A stretch of 40,067 nucleotides of DNA from an uncultured Gemmatimonadota bacterium (GTDB lineage: Bacteria > Latescibacterota > UBA2968 > UBA8231), in NCBI GenBank assembly GCA_903893785.1, contig CAITNQ010000258.1:1-40067 (forward strand). The letters run 5' to 3'. Shown here piece after piece: positions 1 through 8,268 of the stretch. A program made the translations under genes and the position numbers. Positions within the stretch are counted from its first letter, which is position 1; each line of letters starts with the position of its first letter. Below the pieces are notes generated by a model. The model was not told the DNA's origin and did no database searches. It saw only the letters and a list, made by a program, of their open reading frames with translations.

Positions 1-1010
1 TAGGTGGCAATCAGAGGCAGCTTGAGCACCCGGCGGAGGATGACCATCTCGGGCAGCGACAGGGCAATCACCGCCATCATGAAAGCCAGCACTGTGCCCA
101 GCGCCGCGCCTTTGCCCAAGAGGGCCTGAACCACGGGAATGATGCCGGCCGCATTGGCATACAGCGGCACGCCCACCAGCACCGCGATTGGCACCGACCA
201 CCAGGCCTGACGGCCCATGAACGAGGCCATGAAGTCCTCGGGGACATAGCCGTGGATGCCGGCGCCGACCGCGATACCGGCGACGACATAGGGCCATACT
301 CGACCGACGATGTCGCGCACGGCCTCGCCCCCGGCGTCAAGGCGCTGGCGCCAGGATGTCGGCGTGGCGTCACCGGCCGCGCCCTGGGTCGCGGGGCTGG
401 CAAAGACCCAGGGCTCGACCCATCGTTCCAGGCGCAGGGCACCGATGGCCCAGCCAGCGGTAACGGCCAAACCGAGGCCGAGGGCCAGGTAGAGCCCGGC
501 GATGCGCCAACCGAACAGACCGAACAGCAGCGCCAACGCCACCTCGTTGACCATCGGCGAGGCGAGCAGGAAGGTGAAGGTCACCCCCAGGGGCACGCCG
601 GTGGTGACGAAGCCGATGAACAGCGGCACGGCCGAGCACGAACAGAACGGGGTCACCACCCCCAGCAGAGCGGCGGCCAACGTGCCGGCCGCGGCGTGAC
701 GACCGGCCAGCAGACGGCGGCTGCGCTCAGGGGTGAAGAAGGAGCGCACGACGCCGACGCCGAAGACCACCAGCACCAGCAGCATGAGCACCTTGGGCGT
801 GTCGTAGAGAAAGAAGGCGACCGCCTGACCGAGATGGCTCGTCGGCGCCAGTTGCAGGCGATCAAAGGTCAGCCACTGCGCCAGCGGCTGCAGTTGGCGG
901 TACAGCAACCACCAGCCCATCAGCGCTACGGGGCCGGCCAGAAGCCGGATGGCGGCCGGAAGCCCGGCGCGCCGTGGCTGCGGCGGCGGGGTCGCCGCGA
1001 CGCGGCTCAC
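1..1010 (-). CDS. arsP: ArsP/DUF318-family membrane permease (3' end cut by window)
   Basis: Reading leftwards from a GTG at 1010, the frame stays open to the window edge (336 codons). It encodes a polytopic membrane protein. The family hallmark CSCSAVPLF is present after a run of hydrophobic segments, followed by a conserved SPMVNE stretch and a second half with YANAAGIIPV and a terminal RRVLKLPLIAT. These are typical of the permease family (DUF318, PF03773) that includes the ArsP organoarsenical efflux proteins; only the last helix appears to be missing. The GTG overlaps the TGA of the ArsR-ArsC gene (GTGA), so the two are translationally coupled. The arsenic operon context favours export of methylated or trivalent arsenicals. 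The family also has members of unknown substrate, so the substrate is inferred. Confidence 0.87.
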   Translation of the reverse strand, partial: MSRVAATPPPQPRRAGLPAAIRLLAGPVALMGWWLLYRQLQPLAQWLTFDRLQLAPTSHLGQAVAFFLYDTPKVLMLLVLVVFGVGVVRSFFTPERSRRLLAGRHAAAGTLAAALLGVVTPFCSCSAVPLFIGFVTTGVPLGVTFTFLLASPMVNEVALALLFGLFGWRIAGLYLALGLGLAVTAGWAIGALRLERWVEPWVFASPATQGAAGDATPTSWRQRLDAGGEAVRDIVGRVWPYVVAGIAVGAGIHGYVPEDFMASFMGRQAWWSVPIAVLVGVPLYANAAGIIPVVQALLGKGAALGTVLAFMMAVIALSLPEMVILRRVLKLPLIAT

Positions 1011-1813
1011 TTCAGCCCCTCGGGCAGCGCGGCAACAAAGGCCCGGATTTCGTCGCGCACGCGCCGATAGGGTGCCAGCGCCTCCTCTTCAGTAGTGGCC
1101 CCGGCGGCCAACTGCGGTGGGTCGTCGAAACCCCGGTGCACGACGCGTGTCTTGCCCGGGAACAGGGGGCAGCGTTCGGCCGCGCCGCCGCACACCGTGA
1201 CCACGTAGTCGAAGGGCACATCCTTGAGGGTGTCCACGTGCTTGGCCACCTGGCCCGAGATGTCCACGCCCGCCTCGGCCATGACCTGCACCGCGCGAGC
1301 GTCCAACTGGCCGGGCGCCACGCCCGCGGACATGACCTGCCAGCTGGCGCCCTTGAGGTGACGCGCCCACCCCTCGGCCATCTGGCTGCGGCAGGCGTTG
1401 CCCGTACACAGGAACAACAGGCGCCAAGTGGGGCTGCCGTCGACGGCGCGCGGAAAGCAGATAGCGCCGCTGGCGGCCAACTGGTCCAGGCGCGCTCGAT
1501 CGGCCTGCGGCACTTCCGGCAGGCCGTAGCGCAGGTACTGATGCAGGTACCCGCTCAGCGACGTGCGCGCCGGCGCCAGGGAGTAATAGATCCACAGACC
1601 CTCGCGCCGATCGAGCACCAGGCCGGCGGCCTTGAGCAAGGCCAGATGCCGCGACACCTTGCCCTGCGGCATCTGCAGAATCTCAACCAACTCGCAGACG
1701 CACAGTTCGCGCACGGCCAACAGGAATAGCACCCGCAGGCGCGTGCCATCGGCACAGGCCCCGAAGACGGTCAGGTCATCGTCGAACTCAGCGGCAACGG
1801 GGATCGCGGTCAT
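1007..1813 (-). CDS. ArsR repressor fused to thioredoxin-type arsenate reductase (ArsC)
   Basis: Two domains in one 268-residue chain. Residues about 10-95 are an ArsR/SmtB winged helix with the ELCVCELVE metal-sensing motif (C38, C40) and recognition-helix segment KVSRHLALLK. Residues about 130-268 are a low-molecular-weight phosphatase-type arsenate reductase. The P-loop is CTGNACR (nucleophile C136), with further cysteines at C208 and C215 and a DP pair at 231-232. The 72- and 7-residue spacings match the C10/C82/C89 triad of pI258 ArsC, implying arsenate reduction through a disulfide cascade recycled by thioredoxin. The ATG at 1813 is chosen because it begins just before the ArsR fold; a TTG at 1909 would overlap acr3 and add an Arg/Pro-rich stretch. 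No strong Shine-Dalgarno is visible. ArsR-ArsC fusions are known but uncommon. Confidence 0.92.
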   Translation of the reverse strand: MTAIPVAAEFDDDLTVFGACADGTRLRVLFLLAVRELCVCELVEILQMPQGKVSRHLALLKAAGLVLDRREGLWIYYSLAPARTSLSGYLHQYLRYGLPEVPQADRARLDQLAASGAICFPRAVDGSPTWRLLFLCTGNACRSQMAEGWARHLKGASWQVMSAGVAPGQLDARAVQVMAEAGVDISGQVAKHVDTLKDVPFDYVVTVCGGAAERCPLFPGKTRVVHRGFDDPPQLAAGATTEEEALAPYRRVRDEIRAFVAALPEGLK

Positions 1814-1877
1814 GATGTGCGCACCGATGGACAGGAGGGGATGGCCAGGAGCGGGCGGTGGGCGGCGCCGGTAGCGG

Positions 1878-2969
1878 TTACGGACGCGTTGCCGGGGCCG
1901 GCGCGGCAAACCACCGCGAGCGGCACCACAGGGCCACGTTGACCAAGCCGATCAGCACCGGCACCTCGACCAACGGACCAATGACCGCGGCAAAGGCGGC
2001 GCCGGACCGGATGCCGAACACGGCCACGGCCACGGCGATGGCCAATTCGAAGTTGTTGCTGGCCGCGGTGAAAGCCAGGGTCGCGGTGCGGGGGTAGTCA
2101 GCGCCCAGGCGGTAGCCACTGTAGAGCGAGACCAGGAACATGACCACGAAGTAGATGAGCAGCGGCACGGCGATGCGCACCACGTCCAGCGGCAGCTGCA
2201 CAATGTACTCGCCCTTCAGCGAGAACATGACGACGATGGTGAACAGGAGCGCCACCAGCGTGAGGGGGCTCAGACGAGGAATGAAGGCGGTCTCGTACCA
2301 AGCCTGGCCCCGCCACCGCAGAAGGGCGTACCGCGTCGCCAGGCCGGCGGCAAAGGGCACCCCCAGGTAGATCATGACACTCTCGGCAATCTGCCCGATG
2401 GACACGTCGACAACGGCGCCGCGCAGCCCCAGGGCCGGCGGCAGGACGGTGACAAAGACATAGGCATAGACCGAGTAGAAGAGGATCTGGAAAATCGAGT
2501 TGAAGGCGACCAGGCCGGCCGCGTACTCGGTGTCGCCCTCGGCCAGCTCGTTCCACACAATGACCATGGCGATGCAGCGCGCCAGGCCGATCATGATCAG
2601 ACCGACCATGTACTCGGGATAGCCCTGCAGGAAGACGACGGCCAGCGCGAACATCAGCACCGGACCGATCACCCAGTTCTGCACCAGCGACAGGACCAGC
2701 AGTCGCCAGTTGCGGAAGACCTGCGGCAGCTGTTCGTACTTCACCTTGGCCAGGGGCGGGTACATCATCAAGATCAAGCCCACGGCGATGGGGACAGAGG
2801 TGGTGCCCACCTGAAACCGCGTGATGGTGTCCACGGCCGCCTGACTGAGGTTGCCCAAGGCCACACCGGCTGCCATGGCCAGGAAGATCCACAGCGTCAG
2901 GAAGCGGTCGAGCAGCGACAGGCGGCGACCCCCGTGAACGGCTGCGGCAGGAGCAGAGGGGTGCGTCAT
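1878..2969 (-). CDS. acr3: Acr3-family arsenite efflux permease
   Basis: The product is 363 residues with about ten hydrophobic helices, the usual Acr3 size. The family's essential cysteine is C132, in GLARCIAMV, followed by the conserved WNELAEGD and AFNSIFQ segments. The distal half carries [10 protein letters not shown] and GPLVEVPVL, both Acr3 signatures. Acr3 extrudes arsenite driven by the proton motive force. The start at 2969 is preceded by GGAGGTG at good spacing; longer in-frame starts upstream lack one and give an Arg-rich leader. It is the first gene of the arsenic operon, 64 bases before the ArsR-ArsC gene. It would export the arsenite that the fused reductase makes from arsenate. 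Confidence 0.95.
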   Translation of the reverse strand: MTHPSAPAAAVHGGRRLSLLDRFLTLWIFLAMAAGVALGNLSQAAVDTITRFQVGTTSVPIAVGLILMMYPPLAKVKYEQLPQVFRNWRLLVLSLVQNWVIGPVLMFALAVVFLQGYPEYMVGLIMIGLARCIAMVIVWNELAEGDTEYAAGLVAFNSIFQILFYSVYAYVFVTVLPPALGLRGAVVDVSIGQIAESVMIYLGVPFAAGLATRYALLRWRGQAWYETAFIPRLSPLTLVALLFTIVVMFSLKGEYIVQLPLDVVRIAVPLLIYFVVMFLVSLYSGYRLGADYPRTATLAFTAASNNFELAIAVAVAVFGIRSGAAFAAVIGPLVEVPVLIGLVNVALWCRSRWFAAPAPATRP

Positions 2970-3108
2970 GGGGCACCTCCAGGGCTGATGCGAGGAGCGC
3001 GGGGCCCGCGGAACCGACCGGTTTGGGCGACAGTGTTGCCCGCGCCCGCACCTGGACTGGCGGACGCGCACCCCGCCGGCGGTACACGCTCCATCCTAAA
3101 CAGAGGCC

Positions 3109-3137
3109 AATGTAGGTCGGGTTTTTATATCTGTCAA
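3109..3137 (-). promoter_or_regulatory. Sigma70-type promoter of the arsenic operon
   Basis: On the minus strand there is a perfect -35 box TTGACA (3132-3137), a 17-base spacer, and a -10-like TACATT (3109-3114). Transcription would begin near 3102, leaving a leader of about 130 bases before acr3. The local AT-richness stands out from the GC-rich surroundings. Confidence 0.7.
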
Positions 3138-3139
3138 GA

Positions 3140-3149
3140 CGTATATACG
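3140..3149. promoter_or_regulatory. Candidate ArsR operator palindrome
   Basis: A perfect 10-base palindrome CGTATATACG lies three bases upstream of the -35 box of the arsenic operon promoter. ArsR-type repressors bind AT-rich dyads overlapping promoters, so autoregulation by the ArsR domain of this operon is likely. The assignment rests on position and symmetry only. Confidence 0.45.
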
Positions 3150-3540
3150 GATTGCCAGGCAAGTGCATCCGATCGCCAGCGCCGTGGACCGGGTCAGCCC
3201 TGCCGACAAGGCAGACCGCGGTCCCGTTGCGCCCCATGGCCCGGGGCGCGGCCGTGCCATCGCGCGGCGGAGGAACACACCGGGCGCACTCAGTGGCACG
3301 CGGCTGGGGGCAACGCGTTCGGAGCACCAAGCCCCCGGGGGCGGACTGGGGACCTGTCCGGGGCTTGGTGCGGGCGCCGCGCCCGCGGAAATATGCGGGC
3401 CGCGGAGGGTGCGGAACTGGGGCGGGCGGCGGCCAGCGGCGGGCTCACCGCAGGGCGGCGCCTCCCTGCCCATGGGTAACGGCGGGAGGAGCAGCCGGCC
3501 GTGGCCCGCGTGGGAGGGAGTGGCGAGCGTGGCCCTTGGC
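3150..3540. other. Gene-free spacer with a 12-bp inverted repeat
   Basis: No convincing gene lies between the arsenic promoter and the M42 stop codon. The main structure is an inverted repeat: GCACCAAGCCCC at 3324-3335 and its exact complement at 3360-3371, with a 24-base loop. It sits about 170 bases past the M42 stop codon. It has no T-run on either strand, so it could be a transcript-end hairpin but is not a classic terminator. Confidence 0.5.
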
Positions 3541-4506
3541 TCAGGCCAGTTCGCCCGACCCCCAGACCTGGACAGCGGCGCACAGCAGATCCACGCAACG
3601 CGCGGCGCCCGTCAGACTCATGCGGTACGCGGCCTGGTGGATGCCCTCGGAAGGCAGGGCCACGGACAGGGCATGGGCCAGGGGCGTGAACAGGGCGGTC
3701 TGGCTGCCTGACCGGGCCCCGGTGAGATGGTGGGGTACGCCGCGGGCGGCCAGCGCACGGGACATGCGGATGCCCAGGGACGGGTCGATCAGGTTACGGC
3801 CTTCGTAGACCCGAATGGCCGGCAGATCCAACCGCGCCTCGCCCAGGTTCTGCAGCCCAGGCACGTCCGCATTGATGACCAACTCCAGCCGCGGCGCCTC
3901 GCGCTGCAGGACGGTGACGGCCTTCCGCGCCACGTCCATGGCGCACTCCTCGGCCATGACAAAGAGCACCGCCACGTCGCCGCGGTTCAGGCGCAGGGCG
4001 GCCTCGGCCACACAGGCGTCGGTGAGGCGCGGGTCCAGGGCTTTGCCGACAATGGCATCACCGGCGACCGTGGTGGCGGTGCGAAAGGTGAACCCGGTGC
4101 GGTACGGCCGCAGGCGTTCGCCGACTAGGCGGAGCTGGGCTTCGTCGCCATCGCCCTCCTGATACGCCGTCACTGGGAAGGCTTCGGCGGCCGACAGGGC
4201 CAGCCAGTCGAAAGCCTGCAGCTGCGCCTGCGCATAGGCGGCCGCACCCGTGCCCCAGGTGCGCGTCCCATACCCGCCCTGCGGGTGCGGGCCGTAGAGG
4301 CAGCCGCCGATCTCGTCAACATGGGCCACCAGCACCACGCGCACGTCCGCCAAGCCACCCGATCCGCACGTGAACAGACTGAAGCCGTCGGGGACATGCC
4401 GCTCCTGCCACCCGGCCAACCGACGCCGCAGCACCGCCAACACGGGGCCGCAAGCAGTGGCGACAGAGGGGACTTCGGTCAGTTCAATCAGGAAATGCGG
4501 GTCCAT
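3541..4506 (-). CDS. M42-family metallo-aminopeptidase-like protein
   Basis: The 321-residue product has the M42 (glutamyl aminopeptidase/FrvX) pattern. H62 and D64 are in VAHVDEIG, the bridging Asp D158 in GKALDPRLTD, the catalytic pair E186-E187 in MAEECAMD, D214 in INADVPG and H290 near the end. All expected dinuclear metal ligands are therefore present. Family members are cytoplasmic, often large self-compartmentalised aminopeptidases; some M42 relatives have been assigned as cellulases. The ATG at 4506 follows GAGGAA at good spacing and is preferred over an earlier in-frame start at 4554. It is a single-gene unit with no clear functional link to its neighbours, and its peptide specificity cannot be read from the sequence. 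Confidence 0.85.
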   Translation of the reverse strand: MDPHFLIELTEVPSVATACGPVLAVLRRRLAGWQERHVPDGFSLFTCGSGGLADVRVVLVAHVDEIGGCLYGPHPQGGYGTRTWGTGAAAYAQAQLQAFDWLALSAAEAFPVTAYQEGDGDEAQLRLVGERLRPYRTGFTFRTATTVAGDAIVGKALDPRLTDACVAEAALRLNRGDVAVLFVMAEECAMDVARKAVTVLQREAPRLELVINADVPGLQNLGEARLDLPAIRVYEGRNLIDPSLGIRMSRALAARGVPHHLTGARSGSQTALFTPLAHALSVALPSEGIHQAAYRMSLTGAARCVDLLCAAVQVWGSGELA

Positions 4507-5156
4507 CGGGTTCCTCAGCCTGTGCTCGCGTGGGCCGACCGGCACGACCGTCAACCGGCAGCACGCCGTCGCCTGGAAAGGCGCGGCAGACAGACAAAGG
4601 CATAGGATTCGACGCGGTTCGGGTCAAGACGGCGTGAACGGCCCTCGGTTCGCACGGCGTGACACGAGCGAAGGTGGAAACGGGGCGCTCCTGCGAACGC
4701 GGTGCCAGGTCGGTCTCTCGCCCGCAGCCGCGCGCGGACCGGGAACCCGCGCTGGGACCCGAAGACGGGCAGGTGGCGGTGGACCTTCAGTAGCCGCGGC
4801 CCCGCCCTGCGGTCGGCCCGCCACGCAGCGGTGGCGGCACAGACCGTGCGGTTGCCCCTCAAGCCACAACGGGTCGGCGCCGTCAGGCACGTGACCCGCC
4901 GCCGACGGCCAACACGCCACCTGTTCCCGTGCCACACGTACCGACGCATGGGCGCCGGCCACAGGCCCAAACCTGAGAGCCCAAGGCAAGGCCGCACGTC
5001 GCCGCGCGAAAGCGACCACAGGCTGCCGGGCAGCCACCTTCAGCGGAAACGGGCCGCCGTCCGCAGTACCGCACGTCGCGGGACCCGGCTCCGAGCAGGT
5101 CCCTCTGGCTGGCAGCCCCCGTCGCCGCAGCCGCGCGACAGACCAAGCCTGGCCAG
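4507..5156. other. Gene-free GC-rich stretch
   Basis: I see no protein resembling a known family in either strand between the M42 start and the DUF4105 stop. Open frames here are GC-driven and Arg/Pro/Ala-rich. The only functional element I can suggest is the M42 promoter at 4599-4627. Confidence 0.5.
4599..4627 (-). promoter_or_regulatory. Possible promoter of the M42 peptidase gene
   Basis: Minus strand: TTGACC (4622-4627), 17-base spacer, TATGCC (4599-4604), about 95 bases upstream of the chosen M42 start. The -35 box is good and the -10 box is weak. Confidence 0.3.
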
Positions 5157-6686
5157 TCAGGGCCCGAGGGCACAAACAAGCGACGAGGCCGCATCCCACC
5201 GGTGGCCCCGAGCCTTCGCCGTCACTTCCACGCCGGCCCGCGAGCCGATGTCGCGGCGCACCCACGCACCCGCTGCCACCGAGCGCCGATGCGGCCGGCT
5301 CGCGTCGGTCTCTGCCGTCGCCCACGTACCGAGTCGCCAACCTGCGCCGGAGGGAATGAGGCAGGCACCCATCGACAGACCCGGCGTGAGTGCAGCCGCG
5401 CGGCTGTGCACGAATTGCACGCCAAGCGTGCCAAGCGCATAGAAGTAGGTGCAGCGCCCGTGCAAGTAGGTTCTGCCGAGGCCCGAACCCAGGCCGTAGC
5501 GCACTGGATGGGCCCCGAAAACGGAACCGCGCCGCGCAGCCGCCTCGACAAACCAAGAACGGCGCCGGGAGACGCAATCTATGGGGTTCAGCGAGGTCTG
5601 GGAAAACAGGATGAACTCGTCCATCCGCGTCGACCGGCCACCGCGCGACACCTCAACGGCAAGCAGCTCGAGCGTGTTGATCGGCCGATACCCGGTGCCC
5701 GGATCGGCAACCGCGTGCATCGCCGGGCGGTAACGCAACGACACCCTTGGGCCAGTGTCGGTCAGGCGCCATCCCGCGGTTAGTTTCCCGTAAGGAGGGA
5801 GAACGCCCGGGTTCCAGTCTTGGCTCCTGGCGTCTGCGGCACTGTCTTCGTGCACATCCGGCGCGGCGGAGGTGGCGTTCAGGCGGCGCAACATGGCAAG
5901 GGTCGCCATGGAAGCGGAGTCAGGGCCGCTCTTGGCGTGTGCGGAGCGCCACTCCAGCAGGTCCATCAACACCAGGCGGTCCTCTACGGTCAGTTCCGTC
6001 AGGGGGCCGTTCCAGGGCGGCCGTCGGCCCACCGGAGGCTCTGCCGAGGGCGGGGCACCCAGACGAGCGCCATCGCGGAACCGCGCAGCGAGATACTGCG
6101 ACTGCGACAGCCGGCGGAACCCCTGGGGTGCCACGCCGGCCTTGATAACGCGCGATATCACGCCAGCTGGACTCGTGAACAGCCTCGGCTCCGGCACTGC
6201 CGGGATGGCTTGGTAGAGCAGCCCCTGAACGTAGTAGGCGCAGTTCCTGTGGAAAAAACTGTAGGGTAGCTGAGCGCTCTGTGACTGGCCAACGGCGTCG
6301 ATTAGGGTCGCCAACTGCGCTTCCGGGAGCTGCAGCCGCACGAACCACAGGTCGCGGTCCTCGACGACCTGGTAGTCACGGCTCTTGCGGTTGAACGGAG
6401 TTACCGTGAACGACCCGCGGTAGCCACCGACAATGCCTTTGACGAAATACGACAGCGAGCCAACGTCCTGGGTCTCAACGCCGTAGCTGACGGCGTCCCA
6501 GAGCGGCAAGGGGCTGCCGTCGCCCGGATCGAACAGTAGGAACAGGTGGCCAAACGCCGAAGGGGGGCTGCTGGGGTAAGGGCCGGCATACACCAAGTAT
6601 GCCGGCCCGGAGCCCGGCCGAACCTGTCCCCAGCTGGTGGCACACGCCAGCAGCACCGCGAGTGCCAGGCAGACCGGCGGAGGCAT
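5157..6686 (-). CDS. DUF4105 exported protein with C-terminal beta-rich domain
   Basis: A signal peptide (residues about 1-20, ending before QVRPG) is followed by a DUF4105 (Lnb N-terminal periplasmic) domain. It has the SAFGHLFLLF motif (S43, H47) and the FHRNCAYYV motif (C149), a Ser/His/Cys arrangement seen in NlpC/P60-like relatives. Residues after about 310 alternate polar and hydrophobic positions and end near an aromatic-poor LVCALGP. In related proteins this half forms an outer-membrane or beta-sandwich module. The product is 509 residues from the ATG at 6686; a TTG eight codons earlier is possible and neither has a strong ribosome site. No enzymatic role is established for the family, but a cell-envelope location is likely. 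The start lies ten bases after the stop of a decayed coding stretch. Confidence 0.78.
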   Translation of the reverse strand: MPPPVCLALAVLLACATSWGQVRPGSGPAYLVYAGPYPSSPPSAFGHLFLLFDPGDGSPLPLWDAVSYGVETQDVGSLSYFVKGIVGGYRGSFTVTPFNRKSRDYQVVEDRDLWFVRLQLPEAQLATLIDAVGQSQSAQLPYSFFHRNCAYYVQGLLYQAIPAVPEPRLFTSPAGVISRVIKAGVAPQGFRRLSQSQYLAARFRDGARLGAPPSAEPPVGRRPPWNGPLTELTVEDRLVLMDLLEWRSAHAKSGPDSASMATLAMLRRLNATSAAPDVHEDSAADARSQDWNPGVLPPYGKLTAGWRLTDTGPRVSLRYRPAMHAVADPGTGYRPINTLELLAVEVSRGGRSTRMDEFILFSQTSLNPIDCVSRRRSWFVEAAARRGSVFGAHPVRYGLGSGLGRTYLHGRCTYFYALGTLGVQFVHSRAAALTPGLSMGACLIPSGAGWRLGTWATAETDASRPHRRSVAAGAWVRRDIGSRAGVEVTAKARGHRWDAASSLVCALGP

Positions 6687-6696
6687 GGGCCGCAAC

Positions 6697-6864
6697 CTAC
6701 AACAATGCAACTACCCTGTCGCCGAAGGCCGCCTGGTCGCCGGCACTCTCCTGCAGCGCCGAGCGGATGGCGGCCGCCGTCTTGGCCTCGTCCGGGTACG
6801 ACAGGAGGTCGGCATGTGCGTTGCCGTAACCGGGAAACCTAGGGCATCCAAGCCTGGCCCGGCC
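6697..6864 (-). pseudogene. Coding-like tail continuing in frame past the stop of the AAA+ gene
   Basis: Immediately after the TGA (6865-6867) of the sigma54-type AAA+ gene, the same frame stays open for 55 codons to a TAG at 6697-6699. The second half reads like real protein (GNAHADLLSYPDEAKTAAA, then a predicted helix ending DRVVALL). There is no ATG or GTG in it, so it could only be made by readthrough of the TGA, or it is the relic of a longer C-terminus. It ends just before the DUF4105 start. I do not recognise the segment; a decayed Fis-type helix-turn-helix is possible but not demonstrated. Confidence 0.4.
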
Positions 6865-7881
6865 TCAGGGGGAGGGCAGCAGTACCGCTTCAGCCGGAAT
6901 GATGGGCGAGGCGCTCAGCGCGACGGCTCGTTCCACAGCGGCGCGCAGTTCGCGCACATTACCGGGCCAGTTGTGTGCAGCGAAGCGGGCAAGGGCCGCG
7001 GCCGTAAACGTTGGGTGTGTGTCACTGCCGGGTTCCGTCACGGCTACCGCGAAGTGGGACACCAGCGCCGGGATGTCGTCCAGGCGCTCGCGCAACGGCA
7101 GCACGTCAAGACGAAGTACCGCGAGCTGGTAGTACAGGTCATGGCGAAAAGTGCCGGCGGCCGCCTCGGCCTGCAGATCGTCGCTCGATGTTGCCAGCAG
7201 GCGAACCGTGGGTTCCAGGTCCTGCGCCGAACCGAGCCGGCGCACAGTGCCACGCTCGAGAAACGCCTGTAGCCGAGCCTGGCTCGCTGGGTTCAACGCC
7301 GCCACCTCCTCCAACACGAGCGTACCCCCGTCGGCCTCTTCAAGCAGTCCAGGCCGGGGGGTCAACGCGCCCGTAAAAGCTCCTGGCTCGTAGCCGCACA
7401 GATCGGTCTCCACCACCGCCGGATCAGCACCACTGCACGCAAGGAAGGTTAGCGAACCGGCAGCGTTGCTGGCCTCGTGGATGGCCTGCGCGACCAGGCG
7501 CTTGCCCGTGCCCCGTTCGCCCGTGATCAACACTGGCACCCGGGTGCCGGCAGCCCGAGCCACCAAGGTCCGTACCTGCCGCATGGCGGCACTGCTCCCC
7601 ACCAGCAGACCGTCGGGCTCGGGCTCCGAGCCTTGCGCGGCGACCGCGGCGACTAGGCGTGGCCAGCTGGCGAAGCCGTATTCCCGCGCCAGCACCAACT
7701 GGGCGTCCTGCAGTGTCAGGAAAGCGGCACCGCCGACAGCGGCGCTCTGTTCGCAGTGGGGATGGTGCTGGGTGAAACGACTGATCGCCTGCGGATCGCG
7801 CGCCCGGCGGGCACGATGGAGATCCTTGGCCTGAAGCTTAAGCTGGCGAAGACTGGCCTCGGGGGGTAACTGCGCGGACAT
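6865..7881 (-). CDS. Sigma54-interaction AAA+ protein lacking a C-terminal DNA-binding domain
   Basis: Residues about 9-80 form a small helical segment (AKDLHRARRARDP, LVLAREYGFASWPRL) often seen at the start of ankyrin-type proteins in Acidobacteria and Planctomycetes. Residues about 92-325 are the AAA+ domain of bacterial enhancer-binding proteins. It has Walker A GERGTGKR (121-128), the sigma54-contact loop GAFTGA (167-172), Walker B LVLEEV (188-193), FRHDLYYQL with R246, and WPGNVREL (305-312). The usual ES/DE residues of Walker A and B are altered (ER and EE), which may affect ATP hydrolysis. The chain ends at 338 residues with no Fis helix-turn-helix, so it cannot be assumed to bind an enhancer directly. 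The start at 7881 has AGAGGG upstream. Confidence 0.8.
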   Translation of the reverse strand: MSAQLPPEASLRQLKLQAKDLHRARRARDPQAISRFTQHHPHCEQSAAVGGAAFLTLQDAQLVLAREYGFASWPRLVAAVAAQGSEPEPDGLLVGSSAAMRQVRTLVARAAGTRVPVLITGERGTGKRLVAQAIHEASNAAGSLTFLACSGADPAVVETDLCGYEPGAFTGALTPRPGLLEEADGGTLVLEEVAALNPASQARLQAFLERGTVRRLGSAQDLEPTVRLLATSSDDLQAEAAAGTFRHDLYYQLAVLRLDVLPLRERLDDIPALVSHFAVAVTEPGSDTHPTFTAAALARFAAHNWPGNVRELRAAVERAVALSASPIIPAEAVLLPSP

Positions 7882-7968
7882 AGCAACCCTCTTTCGATTG
7901 ACGCCTGCCGTCCGCACAGCCAGGCTGAAAGAAGGTCTTCGTGAGAACAACGAAATCCGGAGGCGGAC

Positions 7969-8268
7969 TCAGTCCTTACCGCGGACGGGCAGCTCCCTCC
8001 CGAGCGACTGGACCCAATATAGGACCGACGCCCTCGGCACGCTACTAGTGGCCGACGTGCGAGCGATCGCCACATACCGCCGATCGGGCGACAACCACAG
8101 GTGGCCGATGGAGGCGCCTGGTGGACCACCGCGAGCGAACAAGCCGCGAAGGAACGTGGTGGCTCGACGGTCGGTTGAACGCCGCTCCCATCCTCGGCGC
8201 CGGTCACAGATTGCGGCCTGTTCCCGTAAGGCACACAACGCCGGGCGGTCGCGCAGAGCGATGATCAG
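7969..8268 (-). pseudogene. Possible gene remnant with beta-propeller-like segment
   Basis: An open frame between in-frame stops contains a stretch with protein-like composition: GHLWLSPDRRYVAIARTS resembles one blade of a TolB/WD40-like propeller. There is no convincing start (TTG at 8238 at best) and no neighbouring blades, and the first half is Arg-rich. I read it as the 3' remnant of a larger lost gene. It could also be a short hypothetical gene or chance. Confidence 0.22.

Noticed and set aside
3324..3371. Intrinsic terminator
   Set aside because: The 12-bp stem is real, but there is no T-run on either side and the loop is long (24 bases).
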